Below are positions 21,840 to 31,845 of a DNA stretch of 64,000 bases, in pieces. Numbering within the stretch: position 1 is the first letter of the stretch; the number at the start of each line of letters is the position of its first letter. Under the pieces are notes generated by a model, which was not told the DNA's origin, did not search any database, and worked only from the letters and a program-made list of their open reading frames with translations. The stretch lies in contig JAJEKV010000072.1 of the NCBI GenBank assembly GCA_021234155.1, forward strand, positions 3,790,407-3,854,406, given 5' to 3'. A program made the translations under genes and the position numbers. The DNA comes from Isoetes taiwanensis (lineage: Eukaryota; Streptophyta; Lycopodiopsida; Isoetales; Isoetaceae).

Positions 21840-23600
21840 AGCACCTGAAACTTTGCTTCCGAAGATCTACATGCATTCCTAAAGAAATATAATTACATAG
21901 GTAGGCGCAATTTAACAATGATTTTGAATTTTAGAACAATAAGAATTTCTTTATGGTTCAACAAATGCATCCATTTAGAAAGGAGAAAGTAAACATTGTC
22001 TTGGCAAGCCGGTGAGGTAGGAGCTAGGCGTGATGGTCCATGTCAGTCAACATCTTGCATAAGAAGCAAAAAAGCATTGTTTATGGATTATAGGGGAGTG
22101 TCACCAATAGTAATTCCTAACAACAAGTAATTGGGTTCCCATGATTCTAAACATTCTATCTACATTACGACTAACATGATATATATATATACCCTAACAT
22201 TCCAAATATATATGAGTCCATTCCAAAATTGCCGTAACCCTTTGAGGCATCACCTTTCAAAACACTCTTGCAATGTATTTTCTGACGCATTGTTATTGTT
22301 TGAAAAGTGAAGTGATTTTGTTGGATATATAATGATGCAAGGAAAAAGGATACATGCCCTTTTTTTTTTCAAAGCACATCAACTCTACCAAGACTATACC
22401 CCTTCCTAAAATTCTAACCTATCCATATAGCACCTCCACCTCATCCAAATTTTGGGTGTCATAGGCCTCTACTGCTAGATCTTCATTTTCACATAACGAG
22501 GATCAAGGAAATTAGAAAAGGAAAAAAAAAATGGGACACCCAGATTGGTTGGGGTGCTCGGCTATATTGGCAGTCACTACGCTAAGGTGACTCCCTCAAT
22601 TTCCTTCCCCGCTTCCATTCTGCATTCACATGACAGTGGGGCAAGCCCTCCTTTTTTATATCCTATTGAAGGTTCTAGTCGACTAACTTAGGGCTGGGGC
22701 TAGAATTCTTAGATCGACCCTCCTGACTGGACTTGTCCCAGAAAGAGATGAATTAGAGCTCTTGCCCTATGGAACAGGTCCCTACATCTTTTCTAAAGAT
22801 CGAGAAAAATTTGATTCCAAACTAAACTTTCCCCAATTTGAAGAATCTCTATCATATTTATCCCTCCTGTTAAACCAATGAGTCATGACACATCTAATTA
22901 GTTAAAAAAAAAAAGCTAATAAACTTCATCCAAATAATGTCGCAACTCTTCTTGACGAGAACCACATCGTTATCGTGTTTCCAAATGATCCACAAAGCAA
23001 TTTGAAGAACTATTTAGGTAATTGCAGAATTGCAAGCACTAAAGACTAAGCAGTGGTGGTGAAGGGTCTAGCATCTAGGATTTTATTCCTATTTCCATCT
23101 TGAGTAAGTCAATTTCAATAATTGTTTCAACATGTGCACAAAAAAAAAAGAAAAAAAAAACTCGGGATGTTATGGACAATCAAAGTCATAGAATGCAGAA
23201 CCTAGGAGTTGATGTATAGTAGAGCTTCGTAAGGGTTTGCTAGATGATACACGCTTTACAATGAAAATATAACGCCATAAACTCTAGTGCAGAAATGAAC
23301 AAAGTTGGTGGCAGCTTCCTTTAGCATGCATGTTGGATTGAAAGATTGGCTCTCTGAGCATGGAGGTGCGGGCGCCCATCTTATGCGCTCATCCAGATGC
23401 AAACAAGAATATGCAGCATGTACTTCAAAGCATTCAACAGCTAAATAGAGTGCTCAATGGTGTGCCTGGATATGTGTTTGGGGTACTAGGGTGTTACATG
23501 GGTTGTTTCACCTCTATGGATTTGACTAATTATGTCATGTTATTGTGGACCTTATGCACATCCTAGCATTAAATCTTCTGTGCAAGTGCATTAAACTTGT
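21840..23600. other. Gene-free AT-rich stretch
   Basis: I find no supported coding sequence or strong repeat. A-runs are present at about 22900 and 23140-23160. Confidence 0.5.
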
Positions 23601-23612
23601 ATTTGGACGGAT

Positions 23613-23640
23613 AAGGAAGGAAGGAAGGAAGGAAGGAAGG
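23613..23640 (+). repeat. (GGAA)n microsatellite at the LINE 3' side
   Basis: About seven units of AAGG/GGAA occur. On the minus strand this is (CCTT)n, placed where the 3' tail of the minus-strand LINE would be. It may be the simple-repeat tail of that element. Confidence 0.6.
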
Positions 23641-24606
23641 TACTTTTATCGTCCACGGAGACCAATCGGTCTATGGGACCCAATACAAAAGGCGCGACAA
23701 GCGGATTCTTTGCGGATTAAAACCCCGCCCGAAGGGTTTCGAGGAAAAACCGTGGCGACAATCGGCCCTGCGACAAGCGTGCTAATCATATAAAATGCGA
23801 AACATCCCAATATATCTGGTCATGCACCACCCGTAGTGCCTAGTCGTGAGACGGCCGGTGAGGGGCAAATGTGTTTCTCGCGGGTCCGATTACCTCTGGA
23901 TGTATGACCCGAGGCACGCATCGTCTTGCCGGTGTGTTCATCGGCAAATGCAAGGGCACGTCCGGCCGTACTAAGGGGGCGTATCGCCCGGATGCGAATG
24001 AACACCGGGCAACTTCGGAAAGTGAGACTCATCCTCAATGGCACCGTTTGGCCGGCAGCGAGAGCTTTGTCCCGGCGGGGCTCCCCAATCCACCTGCCCG
24101 TCCTCTCTCGAAGATGGTGGGCTCACGTGGGAATGGAGGCAATGAGTGCAGCTTTTCGGGGGCAGTGGGGAGCTTGGCGGTATTTTGTGGGCCCAGACTA
24201 ACACTGGGGTTGATGTGCTCCTTGTAATGGGCCATTTGACCTGCTCTAGAGCAATGGGGTCCCGTGAGCTTGCCAAGGAAACAAGCATCTAGGTACTCCC
24301 GGTACATCCACGATCGGCCATTGCCAGACAAAGATTCAGGTTCTCCTTGCGTTCCATCTGGGCGAACCGATCTCTCTTACCCTCAGGCCCCCTAAGTGAA
24401 ACAGCGGACTCATGGCCACGGTGTAAGCTGGTCGCGGGGCCAGGCATCACCCATAGTAACCACTTTCCCGAAAATAGGCGATGTGTCTATCAGGGCTGCC
24501 TGGCGGCAAGAATCCGTTTCCGCAGAATAACCGATAGGGGACTCAAGGTTTCACCCTGGTGCGCGCCAAAAAATGCACGCCGCACTGCCCAAGTCATTCC
24601 GTGTCA

Positions 24607-25689
24607 CTAAAGAGACGCACGCCCCAAACTCCGACCTCGCATGTATGACAGCTCGACGAAGGCGGAGCAGTATGTGACCGGGATGGCCCCAATCATATAG
24701 CTCGCCGATGACCTGTCTCCGCATGGCATAAAAGCGCTTTCCCATGCATCACCAAGCGGATAGACGCCCCAATGAGAGCGAGGGAGGGGAACTCCACCCC
24801 TAGGTACTTGTAGGTGGGCGTGGACGCCACAAGTCGCCCCCCCCGATATGTGAGTCACGTGGAGGCATGGGGTGACGGAAGAGGGATATGAGAACCACCC
24901 GGTCTTAGCCGATTGCCAAGCATGTCTCTGTAGGCCCTCACAAAATGTGTCTAGGGCATCCGGGTGAGACCGCATAGCAGGGGTGTGGGCGGCAGGCCAA
25001 CATCGTCCGCATAGATGAGTGGCGGATGACCGGTGCAAAGGCAGTATGCCATCCCCAATGCTTTCGAAGCCGGGCTCTAAGCGATCAATGTAGAGGCCAA
25101 AAGTGTTGGCGAGGGGGCAACCGCCGGGACCGGACACTTGGGGGTGAATGCTTGGCCCGGCCGGTACGCATCCCGCCAAAACAACTCTCATACAACACAG
25201 TATATGGCATTACTCGCAGGCGGCAGTGGGAGCCCCGATTGCCTTAGTCTAGCCCACGGCTTTTCAGGGGACCGTATCAAAAGCCTTTGGCGAAGTCCAC
25301 AAAGCGGCAATACAAGTCCGGTGATGATTCCTACCGTCTTCAATCGCCCGCAGCCGTAAAGATATGGTCAATCGTTGAGTGGCGGGTCGAAAGCCCGCCT
25401 GTATTGGGCTCTCGCACATCCACGCCTCACTAGCCCGGGTCAACCGCTTGCTTTCGAGAATGCCCGATAACGGTTGGCAAATCTTGGCCCGACCATGATC
25501 GTCCCAGAATTGGCCGACGGTGTGGGTCGCCCGCCTTTGTGAATGGGGAACAACCCCGCTTGTGGTCCATTGTCGGGGAAACCCTCCCCGCAATGCGGTT
25601 GAGAAAGGTAGTGAGGACCCGGCACAAGCTGCCCCCCGCCCACTTGAGTAACTCGCACGCGATACCGCCGAGGTCACACGCCTTCCCAT
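24607..25689 (-). pseudogene. LINE reverse transcriptase, frameshifted
   Basis: From upstream to downstream: SPIQAGFRP (near 25415), LRAIEDGRNHHRTC, and the motif A relict PKAFDTVP (near 25265). After a break comes GCPLANTFGLYIDRLE (about 25120-25070, motif B and the following helix). The catalytic YADD is readable as LIYADDVG on the minus strand at 25002-25013. Then comes AMRSHPDALDTFCEGLQRHA (thumb-like). The order and spacing fit a LINE RT that copies its RNA at a nicked target. At least four frameshifts and the altered motif A (FVDF-like residues lost) make it inactive. Confidence 0.75.
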
Positions 25690-26583
25690 TAGCTAGCCGC
25701 TGGGGCCCTCCTCAACATCCTCGCCCACGAACCAATGGGGCCATCCTGCGGGGGTACGCTGGCCTCGGGCGGGTCATAGAGTTGCCGTTAGCAAATCGCT
25801 CCTTTGCCCGGTGTGATGTCCCCAGAGGGCCGGGCTGGCTCTTCAAGACTCTGCGCCAAAAGGTTCGAGGATGAGTGTCCAACAGGCGAACATCTCCCTC
25901 GATGCTTGGCAAGGTACCGCCTTTGTGTCCTTCCGGATGGGCGCTGTATGCGTGTGGTGGCTCGCAAGCTGGTACTGGATCGAGAATGTGGCCCAGCCGC
26001 CGCTATGCGTTCTTTAAATCGCATCAAACCATCGGTTTACGCAGGAATGTTGTGACCCCGAAGCGCGGCGACGGCCCTGCCAAAGCACCCTGTCCGGCCG
26101 CATCCCGAATAGCGAAGTCGGTGGTCTGTCTCTTGCTCTAGTGTGGAGGTCTGCACTGCGGGAGGGCGTCCATGAGCATCTCGGCAGAGTCCTCACGCTT
26201 TTGCTCATAATCGAAGTCTCAGACGGCGAGGGGCTGGCATAGTGGGGGCCCCAGGCTCGCCAAACCAGGTCCAAATAAAGTGGGAGGTGATCTGAGTCGA
26301 CCTCCTCATCCCGGACTATCTGTGTTTACCGGGAACTTGGACATGAGATGCATATCTTTGCGCAACTACAAGCACATAGTCCACCACACTAGACCCTCCC
26401 ACAGTTGTCACATGCATGTGCACTTGCGAGAATCGGCCCTTGTGAAAGGCCATTGCAAATTATCAAGTCAAAAAATGCCACATAGCAGGAGCAATGCGCA
26501 AAGCGAGTGACTGGTCGTCATCAGACCAGCGTGGCGGGCTGTGCTACTTCAAGGGCGTAGCGCAGGACATCGTCGCCGAGGGG

Positions 26584-27092
26584 TCAAGTCGCATGGGCTG
26601 CTCTACTCTCGTCTGCATTGAAATCTCCAAGAAGGACGACCCTACCTAACGCTGGCGATGTTCTTTGTATGTCATCATATAGATCGACATATGGGTCCAT
26701 CCTATCCGCATCGGGGTGGCTGCGATAGAAGGTCTTTGTCTGCGAGGGAAATAACAGCGCCGTAAAAAAGAGGGTTGCCACCTGGTATTATGCACACGAA
26801 CCCGTAAAGTACGGTTGGTGTGCAATGCGTCTTCCGGAGGGTAACCGAATGTGCCAAGGTTGTCCGTAGTAGCAAGCCACTCCCCATGTTTTCATCCTGC
26901 ACGATGTATTGAAGACCAGAAATGTTGGTAACCTAACAAATCGTAGCCTGCGGCCCAAAGATGCTCCCATGTCTCCATGAGGAAGATGAGATCCATACCA
27001 GTCGCCACGGAGTTCGGGACCGTCCCCGCCAAGGGAAGCCTCGACAATTCCATGAGACCACCCGAGGCACAATTCCTATTTGTCGCCAGGGA
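26584..27092 (-). pseudogene. LINE APE-type endonuclease, frameshifted
   Basis: The domain start VVSWNCRGFPW lies near 27070-27040. MDLIFLMETWEH begins at 26996. GVACYYGQPWHIRL follows, and the catalytic DFNA motif appears as VVLLGDFNADES near 26620 after DPYVDLYDDI. These are the hallmark blocks of the endonuclease that nicks target DNA for target-primed reverse transcription. The SDH block expected toward the C-terminus was not readable here, whereas it is intact in the sister fragment at 45.3 kb. Confidence 0.75.
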
Positions 27093-27499
27093 TGGTAGCG
27101 CGCAAAATGAAGCGCTGGGAGGACCTGGAAGCGTAGGCTGAGTGAGAAGTAGATGGATGGAGGCAAATGTATCGAGAGGGCGTGGCCGCCGAGGGAGCAG
27201 GGAGTAGGAGCGGTGGAGAAGGGGGCCGCGGGTAGCAGAAGGTAGCGTGGGCCGCTGCGGTACTGCGGGTTGGGGCTGCGGGTTCCGGCAGAAAAGAGTG
27301 TGTCATTTGAAATGTGCATCCCGCCGAATTCAATCTCGGGTAACTCGTTGGCGCACGCTCACCCGACTATTGTTTCCTCGTCAAGGTTTCCCGTTGCATC
27401 GCGGTGTGAGGTCCCGCCCACGATGTGGATGTCCTTCAACATTCGCCCTCGGGGCAATATGGCATCACGCACTGCGCATCCGCAACCGCGGAATATGAC

Positions 27500-29200
27500 A
27501 ATGCGTCACGGACCGGGCTAAGCCCATGCGCTGCTCGAAATGTGAAGGCGCTCGAATGTCATCCCATCGGAATGTGTTCGATGTGGTGGGCGAGAGACTC
27601 TCCCCGCCGTTACGCATGCCTCGAACTACCGTGTGTGGCCTTCTCCAAGGCCTCACTGAGTTCGCGGCTACCAAGGGTCCAAGGTGGGCTAAGGCCGGTC
27701 CCAGGCCGGGGGTGGTGGTGGTGGTTGGGATGGCGTGGAGTGACCGGGAGTGTGGCCGGGATGGCGTGGAGTGGGTGGAGAGCTGGCAACAAGGGGCGTG
27801 GCGCGGTGTGGAGGCGTGGCGGGATAGCGGCCCGAGCCGCTGCTCGCCCCGGGCGGAAGTCGGGAGGACCTTGCAGAGTCCCCGGCTGCTTGGCCATCTC
27901 CCGCACCGCTAGCTGCCGGTGACTATGAACTCGGTAGGGAGACCCCCGCTCTGTCGTGGGCCGGTTGCCTCCGAACCCCTAGAGCTCCAGGCTCACGAGT
28001 AGCGAGGCGTGCTCGAGCCCCAGCACACGGGCGTCGAGGGCCGGGCTTGCTGTTCCGATCTTACTCTGAAGATCCCGAAGCGGTGTCTGCCGGCATGCAA
28101 GAAGCGACGTGTGCTCCGATGCCATGGTGGTGGCCTCTTTACCCTCGACCGGCCGAAGAGAGCCTTGACGTGACCATCGTCTCTGCATTGCGGCTCCCTC
28201 TCTGTGTCATGGTGTCGAGTGATGAACCTGAGAGTCTGGGGCCCGCATGTCGGCCCGACCTCTGCACGGCCTGCTGCCCGCCGAAGTGTGCAAGGCCAAG
28301 GCCATCTTCCACATGCGCCGCGGCGGGTCTCAAGCTTTGCGGATAACGGTTCTTCTCGACCCCGATTTGCCTTTTGAGCACATGGGATGCCGAGGACTCC
28401 ATCTCCACTGCCATGCCAGCCAGGCGGGCACTGTTAGCCTCAATACGAGCCTTTGTTAGCCTCCATTCCAGCTTTGGCGTGGCTCCAATTCTCTGCCGAG
28501 GCGGGGAGTTCCTATGTAGTCGAGCAATTAATCCCTTCCGTAGGGCTGGCCTTCGGCCCGAGGGGGCCTTAGCCTTAGCAGAGCCTCCTTCTTCATGGAG
28601 GATGACTCTCCCCTGTCCATGATGGCTGATCGGGACCGTTTGTCTGGCCGGGCCCCTCGCCTTGGGTTTCCAGGCGGCCCATCTTTTCGTGGCCATGACT
28701 CCCAAAGTTTGAGGGGGGTCTGGGCTGGAAAGGGTGCCTAGAATTGAATTTGGGGACTCAGAAGCGGGCAGAGCACCTTTTGGGTTAGTCAGCGGAAACC
28801 CTAAGTGGTGGGCAGGGGGCCGGGTGTGTTTCCTAGCGAGCCCGGCAACACAGGGTAGGGGTGCCCACCACCTTTGACTTTGACTTTGACCTCACGCCCT
28901 TTGCTTCTCATAGGTCTTTCCAAAGCTTTGTATAACACGACACCATTTAACATGCCACTGCTCTAATCTACTGCCACTGCTTCTCATAGATTAGAATAGA
29001 ACTTCACTCACAATTATTGCAGGCCAACTACAGCAGGTGTGGGGGTTTTGAGGGCTCCAAAGTCTGAGGGGTCTCTGGCTGCCTCAAGGGTGCTTAGAAT
29101 CCAGTTTGGGGGCTCGGAAAGGCGGGTGGAGCGCCTTTTGGGAAGGAGGGTAACGAAAAAAGTTTCCATGGAGAGGTTGCAGGCCATGATTGGCATGAGA
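27500..29200 (-). pseudogene. Probable LINE 5' region / ORF1 remnant
   Basis: A long minus-strand frame (28705 to 28139) reads as a basic, Ala/Arg-rich protein with a helical middle (KARIEANSARLAGMAVEMES), as expected of a LINE ORF1 product with a coiled coil. No zinc knuckle was found. Near the 5' side a roughly 90-bp segment occurs twice, at 28700-28790 and 29057-29150, both with AAAGT-TGAGGGG-TCT and CACCTTTTGGG/CGCCTTTTGGG. This may reflect repeated 5' promoter units. Confidence 0.4.
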
Positions 29201-29399
29201 ACACCCAAAATAAAATCTTGTAAATGTCTAAAAGATCCATTCATGTGGCTTGATTTGTTTAAGGTACATAAGCATCAGTTCTATAGTCAATGGTATGCGG
29301 ATTTTGTGGCAGTGAAATTGTTTCTTCACACTTCAGTTAACTCAAATTGCTATTCACCTTACTTAGATATACTATGATTTTGCAAGTATAAATGGATGG

Positions 29400-30071
29400 T
29401 CTGAGCAGACCATGATCACCACTAAAACATTATTACAAAATGGAATCAGCTTTGTGACCCAACAAAACTATGGTAAAAATTCATAAACCACATGAAAACA
29501 AGTCAATGTATATAACATAAGTTTAATTACAATTAAGAATCACATTCTAAAAGTAGTGCAAAATTAGGTATAGTAGTTGGAATTACCAATTAATATAAAA
29601 AACTATGGTAAAAGTTAGTAGTGGCTTTAAAGATTCAAATAAACATATAAAAAATGCAACCACATAAATCGACATATTGGACTACTAAAAAGCATAGTTA
29701 AGAAGCATGTGTTAAAAACCATATCACACTTGCAAAACCAAACATAGTTTTTATGTTAACATAAAACAACTCCGGAGCATTAAAACTATGTCAAAAACAA
29801 TATATGATTGATGGCAAGTAGCACGTAAAATCATCTTAAATTATTATATTGATAATACACACCTAAAAACCACCCCTTAAACTAGTAATAGCTTTAAAAA
29901 ACTAGTGAAAGATATAAAATTAGTATGAGAACTATGATCAAACTAACAGTGACTTCATAAAACCATGGTTGACATACGGTTTTTGTTGAGATTATAAGCT
30001 ACATGTACAAAAAACCATTCTTATACTGGTTTTTATCGTGATAATGAATGCAAGTTAATTTTTGGGGGCCT
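29400..30071. mobile_element. End of an AT-rich transposon interrupting a helicase gene
   Basis: The right end, read inward on the minus strand, is AAGGCCCCCAAAAATTAACT followed by TGCATTCATTATCACG. The same start occurs at 12799 (AGGCGCCCAAAAATGAACTGC) and inverted at 21294 (AAGGCCCCCAAAAAAAAATC). Behind each end is the same type of AT-rich sequence full of AACCA and CATGGTT words. The helicase frame at 29999-30490 runs into this end and stops shortly inside it. The other end was not identified. Confidence 0.45.
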
Positions 30072-30490
30072 TGTGTTATTTCCTTGCCGAAGATGCTGTC
30101 AATCAAGTCGTCTTCTACCACGCATTCTTCAGGTATCTCAACCAAGTCACGATCGAGTCCTGACTCATTGTTCATCCATTCCCCATTACCGAGTCGTAGC
30201 AGCCAATTTGAGAAGATTTGCTCATCTTTTCTGACCCACATGTTTTGTGTCAACTTGTGGGTTTTGAAATTAATCCACAACGGGTTTCTCATGACACACT
30301 TCGAGATGATTTCTGTCTTTGTTGCATGCTTGATCACAGGCAATTGTTGTCGGAAATCGCCGCCGGTGAGCATTATCATTCCCCCAAACGGGCTGTCATC
30401 TTGGCGTATCTTGCGTAGAACCCTGTCGATGGCAGTGAGTGCTTGCGTATGTGTCATCCCCATTTCGTCCCATACCATGATGCTTCGCAT
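30063..30490 (-). pseudogene. Helitron/PIF1-like helicase, central part
   Basis: The frame carries the Walker B region IMVWDEMGMTH, then LRKIRQDDSPFGG and the motif III-like GGDFRQQLPVI, then LRLGNGEWMN and IFGKEITQ. These match the central part of PIF1-type helicases of Helitrons. Walker A upstream is absent because a TGA lies just before the first Met. Downstream the frame enters the transposon end at about 30071, and its last residues are not helicase. It is on the same strand as the C-terminal fragment at 9192-9671 and lacks the part between them, so both may derive from one element or from two different copies. Confidence 0.8.
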
Positions 30491-30781
30491 AATTCATTTC
30501 GTCTCATTTTTCTTTGCTCCTTTTGTCATAATTCATTTTTGAGAATTTTAAGAGCTTATATCCCCTTTAATCTTTAGTGTTAGATTGTTTGGCCTTTTTT
30601 CTTGAGATAAGGTTTTTTGATGTTCAGAATGCTATTTAGAAATACCATTTTTTGGAAAGCTGTATACTGTAAATCTGTAAACCATTGTTTTTTCCAAAGG
30701 AGGCCATAACATGCGGAGCTCCGATCACACATGTTAAATCTTCGTATCTTGCAGATGGAATGGTTGGGCACAAGAACTCTA

Positions 30782-30812
30782 AACCATCATTCATTTAAAT
30801 TGGATTTATGTC
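30782..30812 (+). repeat. 31-bp sequence with a perfect inverted partner at 42382-42412
   Basis: AACCATCATTCATTTAAATT followed by GGATTTATGTC is exactly the reverse complement of 42382-42412. Similarity beyond the 31 bp is weak. The pair brackets an 11.6-kb interval. It may be a pair of ends of one element, or two copies of a dispersed repeat. Confidence 0.65.
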
Positions 30813-31039
30813 TGTTCCAAAAGCACGCCACTTTTGCATACCCTTTTCTCAATATAGTGTTTTGTTGTGTGACATGCTGTTTTGCATTGTTGCAAATTTT
30901 TGCATTGTAGTAGTGGGTGGTTTAACATTTTCTTGTTTTAGTGAGAAGAATGTGGTGTTTGATTAGCATTTGTAGATAACAACACATCAATATACAGAGA
31001 ACACTTTTTACATTGTATTCACTTGATATGAAGATTACA

Positions 31040-31640
31040 TCATGGAGGGACTAGTCCTTTCTTTGTCAAATAACTCTCAAGATAGGGATCCATCTCCTTA
31101 GTCCGATCTAGTTCTGGATGCATTTTGACAACATCTGATACTGTTTTACCAGAAGCCAAGCCACTCATGATGGACATGAATAGTACTAGAAACTCATATG
31201 TTGAGTAATCTTGTGGAGTATAAGTTGGTGGATTTAGAGCCTGACCTTGATTATAAAAGCACTTAAGAGCATGATCATCTACTATTATGATGTCCTCTTT
31301 CTTTTGAATGCCAAGCTGATCCATCATAGTACCAAGATGTTTCACGAAGACCGGTTTGCCATCTGGATCTCTTGGATGTGGAAACTTTATACACTTACTT
31401 TGGTCCCAAATCGTCACAAAGTCTCGATTCATGCCTGGTAACACCCTAAGTACTTCATCAACATTTCTGCGTTCCATTGAAGACCAGATGGCAACTCGAA
31501 ACAATCTGAACGCCTCATTCATCATATCTTCTAAGTGTGGACGAGGATAGATCCACTTAGTATTCGATTCTAGAGGGACTTGCTCAAGTCATCATCTTTG
31601 TTAATAAGCTTCTTAGGAAGCGTTTTACACGGGACACCAT
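31040..31640 (-). pseudogene. FCP1/NIF-type phosphatase domain, C-terminal exon of a decayed gene
   Basis: The open frame from 31558 reads WIYPRPHLEDMMNEAFRLF, RVAIWSSMERRNVDEVL, then FVKHLGTMMDQLG and DIIIVDDHALKCFYN, then a helical tail to a stop at 31040. RPHLE, the AIWSSM block and the VDD block are typical of the HAD-fold NIF/FCP1 phosphatases that dephosphorylate proteins such as the RNA polymerase II CTD. The N-terminal catalytic segment, normally a DxD-type motif, is present only as a frameshifted trace (IIVFD, then NGV with indels, about 31670-31630). The domain is therefore probably inactive here. Stops interrupt the link to upstream exons. Confidence 0.6.
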
Positions 31641-31845
31641 TGGATCGAAGACAATGATTTTTCTCACAAGCGGTGGAGCCACGAACTATGGAAAACAAAG
31701 AGTTAGCCATGCAAAAGTGTTACGCAATACACGCCAAGTGCATTTTATCCTTCATAACAAAGCTACATATCGCGCTGGCGTGAATTACCTTTCATCGTCG
31801 CCCGTCATCGCAGCAGATCTTAGCATCTACTTCACTCCCCGGATG

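Larger units (their letters stand above)
23641..29240 (-). mobile_element. Heavily mutated non-LTR retrotransposon (LINE), minus strand
   Basis: Pieces appear in the correct LINE order along the minus strand: a 5' ORF1-like region (about 29.2-27.5 kb), an APE-type endonuclease (27.07-26.58 kb), a reverse transcriptase (25.7-24.6 kb) and a 3' region ending near the (CCTT)n tail. The whole block is much more GC-rich than its surroundings. Frequent frameshifts show it is long dead. Long frames on the opposite strand in this interval are shadows caused by high GC. It belongs to the same family as the LINE fragment at 44.56-45.87 kb, judging from the shared MD-IFL-ETWE and GDFNA segments. Confidence 0.8.

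Noticed and set aside
23820-28700. Many plus-strand open frames in the GC-rich block
   Set aside because: They are shadows of the minus-strand LINE. High GC reduces stop codons, and none shows a recognisable motif.
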